A DNA stretch of 64,000 nt from Wenyingzhuangia aestuarii (GTDB taxonomy: Bacteria; Bacteroidota; Bacteroidia; Flavobacteriales; Flavobacteriaceae): the NCBI RefSeq assembly GCF_011927765.1, contig NZ_JAATJG010000001.1, positions 344,792 through 408,791 on the forward strand, written 5' to 3'. A model generated the notes under the pieces. It was not told the origin of the DNA, did not search any database, and was given only the letters and a program-made list of their open reading frames with translations. The stretch's first letter is position 1, and each line of letters starts with the position of its first letter. The position numbers and the translations under genes are program-made. This document shows, in pieces, positions 55,055-62,453 of the stretch.

Positions 55055-56512
55055 ATGTTAAAACAAAGCTTAAATTTAAAATTATCTCAAAAATTATCTC
55101 CTCAACAAATTCAGTTGATGAAAATGATTCAATTGCCTACACAAGCATTTGAACAGCGATTGAAACAAGAGATTGAAGAAAATCCTGCTTTAGAGTCTGG
55201 AAAAGAACAAGAAGATACTTTTGATGAGAATTATGAAGAGGACTATGGAGATGAAGGAAACGAATCTATTGCTGCAGATGACATCAATATTGATGAATAT
55301 TTAAGTGATGATGACATTCCTAGTTATAAATTACAAGCCAATAACTATTCTGCAGATGATGAGGATAGAGATGTTCCCTATGCAGGGGGCTTAAGTTTTC
55401 ATCAATCCTTAATCAACCAATTAAATACATTTACCCTAACCGATGAAGAGTTTGCTATTGCTGAATTCTTAGTGGGGAGTATTAATGATAACGGATATTT
55501 ACGAAGAGAAACACTAGATATAGTTGATGATTTAGCTTTTACTCAAAATATTTTTACAGAAGAAAGTAAGGTAGAAGATGTGCTTTACAATGTGGTACAA
55601 AAATTAGATCCTATAGGAGTAGGAGCTAGGGACTTAAAAGAGTGTTTGATCATTCAGTTAGAAGGAAAAAGACCTACAAAATCGGTAGAATTGGCCATTC
55701 AAATGCTAGATCAGTCTTTTGATGCGTTTGTAAAAAAACATTATGCCAAATTATTAACAAAGTTTGAGGTTACAGAGGATGAGCTTAAATTGGCGATTAA
55801 AGAAATAGAAAAATTAAACCCTAAGCCAGGAAGCTCTATTGTAGGGAATTCTAAAATTGTAGAACAAATTGTTCCAGATTTTACCCTAAGAGTAGCCGAT
55901 GGTGAAATAGAGTTGTTACTGAATTCTAGAAATGCTCCAGAATTACACGTGTCTAGGGAGTACAACAATATGTTAAAAGGTTATCAAGAAGCCAAAACAA
56001 AAACCAAATCTCAGAAAGATGCCGTTTTGTTTATCAAGCAAAAATTAGATTCTGCCAAATGGTTTATTGATGCCATTAAACAAAGACAACAAACCTTAAT
56101 GGTAACCATGAGCTGTATTATTGATATTCAGCGTGAATACTTATTAACAGGTGATGAAAGCAAGTTAAAGCCCATGATTTTAAAAGATGTGGCCGAAAAA
56201 ATAAATATGGATATTTCTACGGTTTCTCGTGTAGCCAATAGTAAATATTGTGCAACTCCTTATGGAACCAAATTGGTGAAAGAATTTTTCTCAGAATCTA
56301 TGAAAAATGATCAAGGAGAAGATGTTTCTACCAGAGAAATAAAGAGTATTTTAAAAACAGTATTAGCAGAAGAAGACAAAAAGAAACCTTTAACAGATGA
56401 TAAATTATCTGCGCTTCTAAAAGAAAAAGGTTATTTAATTGCGCGTAGAACGGTTGCAAAATATAGAGAACAATTGGATATTCCAGTTGCTAGATTAAGA
56501 AAAGAAATATAA
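55055..56512 (+). CDS. rpoN: RNA polymerase sigma-54 factor
   Basis: Alternative sigma factor for promoters with -24/-12 elements that need enhancer-binding ATPases. It is 485 aa, and all regions are present: the Gln-rich activator-interacting start (KLSPQQIQLMKMIQLPTQAFEQ), an acidic region (about 55-105), the core-binding domain, the HTH with DISTVSRVANSKYC, and the RpoN box ARRTVAKYRE near the C-terminus. No activator gene is in the window. A small membrane protein gene follows 2 bp after its stop. Confidence 0.95.
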   Translation: MLKQSLNLKLSQKLSPQQIQLMKMIQLPTQAFEQRLKQEIEENPALESGKEQEDTFDENYEEDYGDEGNESIAADDINIDEYLSDDDIPSYKLQANNYSADDEDRDVPYAGGLSFHQSLINQLNTFTLTDEEFAIAEFLVGSINDNGYLRRETLDIVDDLAFTQNIFTEESKVEDVLYNVVQKLDPIGVGARDLKECLIIQLEGKRPTKSVELAIQMLDQSFDAFVKKHYAKLLTKFEVTEDELKLAIKEIEKLNPKPGSSIVGNSKIVEQIVPDFTLRVADGEIELLLNSRNAPELHVSREYNNMLKGYQEAKTKTKSQKDAVLFIKQKLDSAKWFIDAIKQRQQTLMVTMSCIIDIQREYLLTGDESKLKPMILKDVAEKINMDISTVSRVANSKYCATPYGTKLVKEFFSESMKNDQGEDVSTREIKSILKTVLAEEDKKKPLTDDKLSALLKEKGYLIARRTVAKYREQLDIPVARLRKEI

Positions 56513-56514
56513 GG

Positions 56515-57114
56515 ATGATTAAATTATACAAAGCAATTTCTGTACTACTTCATCCTGTTTTTTTACCGTCTATTGGGGCTGGTATTTATTTATCAGTTTT
56601 GCCTTTGCCACTGTCTCCCGCTCAAAAATATTTGGTATTTTTTATAGTATTAGGGAGTACGCTTATAGTGCCTTTGTTAACCTTGTTTTTATTAAGAGTA
56701 TTAGGTTCGGTAAAAACCAATCAAGCAGAAACCATACAAGAAAGAAAAATTCCCGTTGTTTTAATGATTGTAAATTACTTGTTTTTAGGTCGAGTATTGC
56801 AAGATCTTTGGCAACTAAGAGAGTTGACGATTTTAGCCTATGCTACTGCAGCAGGCCTAGTAGTTACAAGTTTAATGTTTTATACCAAAACAAAAATTAG
56901 CTTGCACATGTTAGGTATGGCAGGTATGTTAGGTTTTACTTTAGTCTATGGTGCTAATTACGGCTATGCAAATAAAACAATTGCTTTGTTAGTGGCTTTG
57001 TTGGGTTGCTTAGCAACTGCTAGATTGCAATTAAAAGCGCACAATGTAAAAGAGATTGTGTGGGGAGTTTCTTTAGGGTTAATAATTCCTTTAGTTTTAG
57101 CCTTTGTTCTATAA
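56515..57114 (+). CDS. conserved membrane protein of unknown function
   Basis: Protein of 199 aa with about six membrane segments. HPVFLPSIGAGIYL at the start and KISLHMLGMAGMLGF and LKAHNVKEIVWGVSLGL further on contain conserved His residues like those in PAP2-related membrane proteins of Bacteroidota, but the full phosphatase motif is not readable. It is 2 bp after rpoN and probably co-transcribed. Its end overlaps the convergent barrel gene by 6 bp, with no terminator between. Confidence 0.75.
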   Translation: MIKLYKAISVLLHPVFLPSIGAGIYLSVLPLPLSPAQKYLVFFIVLGSTLIVPLLTLFLLRVLGSVKTNQAETIQERKIPVVLMIVNYLFLGRVLQDLWQLRELTILAYATAAGLVVTSLMFYTKTKISLHMLGMAGMLGFTLVYGANYGYANKTIALLVALLGCLATARLQLKAHNVKEIVWGVSLGLIIPLVLAFVL

Positions 57115-57783
57115 AATATAGAACATCACTCCAATTTTTAATTGATTGAAGCTTAGTTTTTTGTTGTCAGTAGTTCTAATGCTATCTTTAAAAGGAGATT
57201 TTAAATAATACTTTAGGTGAAAATTCCAGGTTCCAAAACCAATAGAGCTGTAAACAGTGTAGTTTATTTGGTTTAAGGCTTCTAGGTCGGTATAGGTAAA
57301 GGTAGCGCTCCCTGTGTCAAATTCAGTTTTACTACTTAGGTTGTAAACAACAGATCCTCCAGTATAGAATCTCCAAAAACTATCGTTGGTAGCTGTTGAG
57401 GTTCTCCATCTAAATTCTAAGGGGATTTCTAAGTTGTGAGATTGATATTTGTAGCTACTAAAAGTATCGCTAATGGCATATTCAAAATCAGTACCATTAG
57501 GAGTAACAGTAATGTTAGGTCTTAAAATATCGTAACTATAGCCAATTCCTAGTCCCAAACCTATGTTTCGTTGTTTGTTTAAAGGCATGTCTTTTATAAA
57601 ACCTGCCTCAAAACTATAAGGAACACCATTGTTGTTAATTCCATTATTATAGGTAATCAAACTATTGTACTGAATTCCTACATACAACTGATCTTCATAA
57701 TATTTTTCATCGGCATATAAGGTTGCTTGAGACATCAAGACCAAAGGTGCTAGTAAAAACAATAGGAAAGATAAAAATTTCAT
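57109..57783 (-). CDS. outer-membrane beta-barrel protein (PorT-like)
   Basis: Protein of 224 aa with a signal peptide ending at VLMSQ (about residue 19). The rest alternates as in small beta-barrels, with NIGLGLGIGYSYD, LEIPLEFRWRT and NQLKIGVMFYIL at the C-terminus. Size and style fit the PorT family of T9SS-linked outer-membrane proteins, but the usual porT neighbour ubiE is absent, so I do not assign the symbol. It directly follows rsmG on the same strand. Confidence 0.75.
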   Translation of the reverse strand: MKFLSFLLFLLAPLVLMSQATLYADEKYYEDQLYVGIQYNSLITYNNGINNNGVPYSFEAGFIKDMPLNKQRNIGLGLGIGYSYDILRPNITVTPNGTDFEYAISDTFSSYKYQSHNLEIPLEFRWRTSTATNDSFWRFYTGGSVVYNLSSKTEFDTGSATFTYTDLEALNQINYTVYSSIGFGTWNFHLKYYLKSPFKDSIRTTDNKKLSFNQLKIGVMFYIL

Positions 57784-58431
57784 TTAACGATTTGTTGGCT
57801 TAAATTTTAAAGGCAAATGCACTACTTTTTTAGTTTCAAAAAAGTCTTCTTCAAAATAAGTAGGCAAATCAAACAAGGTAATACTTGCAAATTCTTTTAA
57901 CTCTTCTGTTAAATCACCTCCTTTTAAATACAAAATACCGTTTTTAAGTGCGTGATTTTGTTTTTTAGCACATTTCTTTTTTACCCATTTTACAAAATCG
58001 GGCATAGCAGTTACGGCTCTACTTACTACAAAATCAAATTCCCCTTTCACTTTTTCTGCACGCATATGTTCGGCAGTTAAGTTGGTTAGTCCAATTCCTT
58101 CTGCAACACCATTTACAACTTTAATTTTTTTACCAATAGAGTCTACTAGTAAAAATTCAGTTTCTGGAAATAAAATAGCCAAAGGAATTCCTGGGAATCC
58201 ACCTCCGGTACCTACATCTAAGATTCTAGAACCTGGTTTAAAGGGTTGAACTTTAGCAATTCCTAAAGAGTGCAATACGTGTCTTATGTATAGCTCATCT
58301 ATATCTTTTCTAGAAATTACGTTTATTTGAGCATTCCACTCTTTATATAAACTTTCTAGTTGGGTAAATTGAGCTATTTGCTTTTCCGTTAAATCAGGAA
58401 AATATTTTAAAATAATGTCTACTGTAATCAT
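57784..58431 (-). CDS. rsmG: 16S rRNA (guanine527-N7)-methyltransferase
   Basis: Methylates G527 of 16S rRNA, 215 aa. It has the SAM motif ILDVGTGGGFPGIPLAILFPE, the upstream NVISRKDIDELYIRHVLHSL typical of RsmG/GidB, and VVSRAVTAMPDFVKW. I start at ATG 58431 (MITVDIILK); the TTG at 58440 adds three residues. It abuts the barrel gene. Confidence 0.94.
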   Translation of the reverse strand: MITVDIILKYFPDLTEKQIAQFTQLESLYKEWNAQINVISRKDIDELYIRHVLHSLGIAKVQPFKPGSRILDVGTGGGFPGIPLAILFPETEFLLVDSIGKKIKVVNGVAEGIGLTNLTAEHMRAEKVKGEFDFVVSRAVTAMPDFVKWVKKKCAKKQNHALKNGILYLKGGDLTEELKEFASITLFDLPTYFEEDFFETKKVVHLPLKFKPTNR

Positions 58432-58572
58432 ACAAGGCAAAAGTAATTCATTTCGCTCTAAAATAGATTAGGAATCTTACTATTTGATAAAATGTTCCTT
58501 ACATATGTAAGAAAAGCGTTTAAATCTTAAATTTCTTGTACGAATATTAAAATAATGTGAATAAAAAATGGT

Positions 58573-58580
58573 TATTTTTG
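58573..58580 (+). promoter_or_regulatory. -7 element of the desaturase gene
   Basis: TATTTTTG matches TAnnTTTG, 20 bp before the ATG at 58601. Confidence 0.5.
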
Positions 58581-58600
58581 TAGACTGAATATATCATTGA

Positions 58601-59692
58601 ATGCAACAAGTAAGTTTTTCTAAAGATCAAAATAAGTTGTTCTTTAAAACTCTAAATCAAAGAGTTAATAAATACTTTAAGGACAACAACCTTAAACGTA
58701 CCGGGAATGGATTGCTATATACCAAAGCAATTTTAATGTTCTCGTTACTATTTGTTCCTTATTTTTTATTAATGCTAGTTCCTATGGGAACCGCTTTGCA
58801 AATAACCATGTGTGTGATCATGGGCTTGGGAATGGCTGGAGTGGGAATGAATGTGATGCACGATAGCAATCACGGTTCTTTTTCTAGCAAATGGTGGGTC
58901 AATCAACTTTTAGGAAATAGTATTTACATTTTAGCAGGAAACGTGTACAATTGGAAAGTACAACACAACCTATTACACCATACCTATACAAATATTGAAG
59001 GTTTAGATGAGGATATTGATATACAAGGAGTGATTAGATTGTCTAAGCATGAAAAATGGAAACCTTTTCACAAATATCAAAAAGTATATGCTTTTTTTCT
59101 ATACGGATTGTTAACCATTCAATGGGCATTGGTGGTAGATTTTAGACAAACGCCTAAATACATCAAACATGGTTTAAGTGCGGAGGGAGAATTAAATCCT
59201 AAGAAAGAATGGGCTTTGTTAATTATGACCAAAGTAGTGTATTACCTATTCTGGTTAGTGTTACCAATGTTAGTATTGCCAATTACTTGGTATGCTTGGT
59301 TAATTGGATTTTTTATCATGCATTATGTTGCTGGTTTTATTCTAAGTGTGGTATTTCAATTGGCTCACATTACAGATTCTGTAGAAGTAATATCACCAGA
59401 AGAATTAGAAAAAGAAGAAAGAAGTTGGGCAGCGCATCAATTGTTAGAAACAGCCAACTTTGCTACTAAAAATAATTTTGTGTCTTTCTTTTTAGGAGGA
59501 TTAAACTTTCAAATAGAACATCATATTTTTCCAACCATCTCACATGTACATTACAAAGATTTGGCAAAAATAGTAAAGAAAACAGCGAAAGATTTTCAGT
59601 TACCATATCACGAATATGAAACCATGAAAGATGCCTTGGCTGCACATATCAAGCAATTGATTATTTTAGGAAAACAACCCCAGTTGGGATAA
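58601..59692 (+). CDS. membrane fatty acid desaturase
   Basis: Di-iron acyl-CoA or acyl-lipid desaturase of 363 aa. The three His boxes are HDSNHG at residues 87-92, HNLLHH at 122-127, and QIEHH near 305. The QxxHH form of the third box is typical of front-end (delta-5/delta-6 like) and related acyl-lipid desaturases, but there is no cytochrome b5 domain. Four membrane segments lie around residues 45-80 and 205-255. It probably adjusts membrane fluidity. The aminotransferase gene follows after 22 bp. Confidence 0.92.
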   Translation: MQQVSFSKDQNKLFFKTLNQRVNKYFKDNNLKRTGNGLLYTKAILMFSLLFVPYFLLMLVPMGTALQITMCVIMGLGMAGVGMNVMHDSNHGSFSSKWWVNQLLGNSIYILAGNVYNWKVQHNLLHHTYTNIEGLDEDIDIQGVIRLSKHEKWKPFHKYQKVYAFFLYGLLTIQWALVVDFRQTPKYIKHGLSAEGELNPKKEWALLIMTKVVYYLFWLVLPMLVLPITWYAWLIGFFIMHYVAGFILSVVFQLAHITDSVEVISPEELEKEERSWAAHQLLETANFATKNNFVSFFLGGLNFQIEHHIFPTISHVHYKDLAKIVKKTAKDFQLPYHEYETMKDALAAHIKQLIILGKQPQLG

Positions 59693-59714
59693 CAACTATA
59701 TATTTACAATTAAA

Positions 59715-60902
59715 ATGGAACAACATTTATCAGACAGAATTACTGGTTTACCAGCATCGGCTACTTTAGCAATGGCGGCAAAAGCAAGAGAGTTAAAAGC
59801 AGCAGGAAAAGATATTATTAGTTTAAGTTTAGGTGAGCCAGACTTTAATACTCCTGAGTATATTAAAGATGCAGCAATTCAAGCAATTAACGATAATTAT
59901 AATTCTTATAGCCCTGTAGATGGTTATGTAGATTTAAAAGAAGCGATTTCTTTAAAATTTAAGAGAGATAATAACTTAGAATACAAGCCAAGTCAAATTG
60001 TTGTTTCTACGGGAGCTAAACAATCTTTAGCAAATATTACACAAGTATTATTAAATCCAGGAGATGAGGTTTTATTACCTGCACCATACTGGGTATCTTA
60101 TTCTGCATTAGGAATTTTAGGAGGAGCTACTTACAAAGAAATTCCATCTACGATTGATACAGATTTTAAAATTACACCAGCACAATTAGAGGCTGCAATT
60201 ACACCTAAAACCAAATTAGTTTTCTTTAACTCTCCAAACAACCCAAGTGGAACGGTATATACAGAGGAAGACTACAAAGGATTAGCGGCAGTTTTAGAAA
60301 AGCACCCAAATATTTTTATCATTTCTGATGAAATTTATGAGCACATTAACTACGGTACTCCAAACTTTAGTATTGCTTGTATTCCATCTATGTATGACAG
60401 AACCATTACCGTAAACGGATTGGCAAAAGCCTTTGCAATGACAGGATGGAGAATTGGTTATATAGGTGCTCCTGAGTGGATTGCAAAAGCTTGTACTAAA
60501 ATGCAAGGACAAATTACTTCGGGAACGAACTGTATAGCTCAAAGAGCTGCAATTACTGCATTAACAGAGCCTGTTTCTAAAATTCAATACATGGTAGATG
60601 AGTTTGAGAAACGTAGAAACATGATGTTAGAATTGTTAGGAGAAATTGAAGGATTTAAGTTAAACGTTCCTAAAGGAGCTTTCTATATTTTCCCTGATGT
60701 ATCTGCTTTCTTTGGAAAAACATTCAAAGGAAAAACAATTGAAACGGCTGCAGATTTTTCTATGTTATTATTAGAAGAAGCTAACGTAGCAACTGTGTCT
60801 GGTGAATCTTTTGGAGCACCAACATGTATCCGTATTTCTTACGCAGCTTCTGAAGCTCAATTAAGAGAAGCGGTAAAAAGAATTAAAGAGGTATTGTCTT
60901 AG
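59715..60902 (+). CDS. aspC: class I aminotransferase (probable aspartate aminotransferase)
   Basis: PLP aminotransferase of fold type I, subgroup I-gamma, 395 aa. The start SLGEPDFNTPEYIKDAA, the VSTGAKQSL stretch, NSPNNPSGTVY, DEIYEHINYG and the PLP Lys in NGLAKAFAMTGWRIGY are clear, with IRISYA carrying the substrate-carboxylate Arg. The closest role is aspartate/2-oxoglutarate aminotransfer, though broad specificity is common. It is followed by a strong terminator. Confidence 0.9.
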   Translation: MEQHLSDRITGLPASATLAMAAKARELKAAGKDIISLSLGEPDFNTPEYIKDAAIQAINDNYNSYSPVDGYVDLKEAISLKFKRDNNLEYKPSQIVVSTGAKQSLANITQVLLNPGDEVLLPAPYWVSYSALGILGGATYKEIPSTIDTDFKITPAQLEAAITPKTKLVFFNSPNNPSGTVYTEEDYKGLAAVLEKHPNIFIISDEIYEHINYGTPNFSIACIPSMYDRTITVNGLAKAFAMTGWRIGYIGAPEWIAKACTKMQGQITSGTNCIAQRAAITALTEPVSKIQYMVDEFEKRRNMMLELLGEIEGFKLNVPKGAFYIFPDVSAFFGKTFKGKTIETAADFSMLLLEEANVATVSGESFGAPTCIRISYAASEAQLREAVKRIKEVLS

Positions 60903-60919
60903 TACAAATCACTATATAA

Positions 60920-60961
60920 AATAATAAAGCCTGCTTTTGTAAAAAAGCAGGCTTTATTATT
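60920..60961 (+). terminator. bidirectional terminator after aspC
   Basis: A 19-bp stem around AAGCCTGCTTTT / AAAAGCAGGCTT with a 4-nt loop lies between convergent genes. Confidence 0.88.
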
Positions 60962-60985
60962 TTATGTTTTTAAGTAATGTACTCT

Positions 60986-62200
60986 TTAGAAGTGAACATC
61001 AAACTGTACCCTAAATTGCAAACCTTCAGAAGCTCCAGCAACAGTAGTATAACTTAGGTCTGTTTGTACTTTTAAAGCATGTCCTACAATGTATTTTGAG
61101 ACACCAACAGTATATTGCTCTGTGGTGTTTCCTACACCTTTATAGTCTATTTGTGTGTATCTAGTAGCTATTTCATAGTTGTTTGCAAATAAATAACCCG
61201 TTGCTAAATTATACCCTTTTCCTTCTTTAGGTGGGTTTTCTCCTAGGGTAGCATCATCGGCATTTCTATAGGCAAATTCTCCCATAGCAGAATAACCCTT
61301 GTGTTTGTACATAAAATCTACAAAGCTTGTGTTTATGTCTGTGGTAGCAAAAATATGATCCTCACCACTATCTTCAGGGTTTTCAACATAAATTACACTA
61401 CCTTGACTACCTTTTTGTCTAGAGGCTCTGTCATTATGGTTATAAGTAGCACCTACAGATAATTTTGGGCTTGTTTCTCTTTTTAAATCTCCACCTTTAT
61501 AATCTCCTTTTGATGAAAAAGCTCCAAAGGGTAACAATTCAATTCTACTAGTGTATTGTTGTCCTCCAACATTTCCTGTAGTAATATTTCTTCCTTCTCC
61601 TTGGCTAATGGCAAAAATTTCTCTAATAATAAAGTGTTTACCAATTGTGTGATGATTCCTTAATTGAAATCCCATATCTCTATCTAACGTAAACTCTTTG
61701 TTAAGCAAAGATCTGTCTACCAACTGCAAGTTTGCAGAAGAAACAACACGTTCTCTGTTTCCGGGTAATTTAGTTTGTCCAGCCCATAACTCTAAGTTTT
61801 TATAGAAATTCCATTTTAAAACGGCATCTAAAATTAGTTTGGGACCTAGTTTTGTATATTCATTTGCAGAACCGGTATCGTTATTAGACATACCAATCTC
61901 AATTTTGTATTTAAGTTTTGGATCTAATACAAAACCATCAAACTTTAAACGATATCTTCTTACTTTGGTGTCTGTTTGAAGGTTGTTTCCGCTAAAATTA
62001 AAGTTGTTGTTTCCATCTGCATCTAAACCTATAGAGGTAAGGTATTGCATACGAAGTCCGAATTTCATACTCCAAGTACTATCTTTGGCAACGGTATTTA
62101 TAATTCCTTTACCAAAGGTATCACGACTTATTTTTTGGGCACTTAAGTTTGCGATTGATATAACAAGAATGAAGAGGGTAATTTTTTTTGCTTTCGCCAT
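60986..62200 (-). CDS. phosphate-selective porin (OprO/OprP family)
   Basis: Outer-membrane porin of 404 aa. A signal peptide ends near ANLSAQ (about residue 21). Barrel strands alternate through the protein and end in RVQFDVHF with a C-terminal Phe. Stretches such as RRYRLKFDGFVLDPKLKYKIEIG and LWAGQTKLPGNRERVVSSANLQLVDRS are typical of the OprO/P family. The ATG at 62200 is used; an upstream TTG adds only two residues. It lies downstream of a Pit-type phosphate transporter and has TTAACA repeats upstream, which fits a phosphate-starvation role. Confidence 0.88.
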   Translation of the reverse strand: MAKAKKITLFILVISIANLSAQKISRDTFGKGIINTVAKDSTWSMKFGLRMQYLTSIGLDADGNNNFNFSGNNLQTDTKVRRYRLKFDGFVLDPKLKYKIEIGMSNNDTGSANEYTKLGPKLILDAVLKWNFYKNLELWAGQTKLPGNRERVVSSANLQLVDRSLLNKEFTLDRDMGFQLRNHHTIGKHFIIREIFAISQGEGRNITTGNVGGQQYTSRIELLPFGAFSSKGDYKGGDLKRETSPKLSVGATYNHNDRASRQKGSQGSVIYVENPEDSGEDHIFATTDINTSFVDFMYKHKGYSAMGEFAYRNADDATLGENPPKEGKGYNLATGYLFANNYEIATRYTQIDYKGVGNTTEQYTVGVSKYIVGHALKVQTDLSYTTVAGASEGLQFRVQFDVHF

Positions 62201-62220
62201 AATCAAATAATATGAAGGTG

Positions 62221-62228
62221 CAAAAGTA
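62221..62228 (-). promoter_or_regulatory. -7 element of the porin gene
   Basis: On the minus strand this reads TACTTTTG, matching TAnnTTTG, 20 bp before the ATG and 11 bp downstream of the nearest TTAACA unit. Confidence 0.6.
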
Positions 62229-62239
62229 AGTTAGATTTA

Positions 62240-62266
62240 TGTTAAGGAGTGTTAATTTAATGTTAA
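62240..62266 (-). promoter_or_regulatory. Pho-box-like array, three TTAACA direct repeats
   Basis: On the minus strand TTAACA occurs at 62266-62261, 62255-62250 and 62245-62240, with periods of 11 and 10 bp. The TTAACA unit with 11-bp period is the known target of the PhoP response regulator in Bacillus, and E. coli PhoB boxes have the same direct-repeat spacing. The array sits just upstream of the porin -7 element. Confidence 0.65.
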
Positions 62267-62360
62267 CAAAGAAAGAGGTGAAGCTAGGGAGTACGCTTTT
62301 GTAATAATTAATAGGTGTTGAATTTATTAGAATTCAAATAAATTTTACTTGTTAGGAGAT

Positions 62361-62396
62361 TGTTAATCAGAAACTTCAATGTTAATTTAATGTTAA
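62361..62396 (-). promoter_or_regulatory. second Pho-box-like site
   Basis: TTAACA units on the minus strand occur at 62396-62391 and 62385-62380 (11-bp period), with a third at 62366-62361. The 16-nt unit GTTAATTTAATGTTAA is identical at 62251-62266 and 62381-62396. It lies between the Pit terminator and the first array. Confidence 0.55.
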
Positions 62397-62397
62397 T

Positions 62398-62434
62398 AAA
62401 AAAGCCTTCTTAATCTTAATTAAGAAGGCTTTTT
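62398..62434 (-). terminator. terminator of the Pit transporter gene
   Basis: A stem AAAAGCCTTCTTAA / TTAAGAAGGCTTTT with a 6-nt loop and a T run on the minus strand lies 20 bp after the Pit stop. Confidence 0.88.
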
Positions 62435-62453
62435 ATAAAATAGGTTTGTTTGG

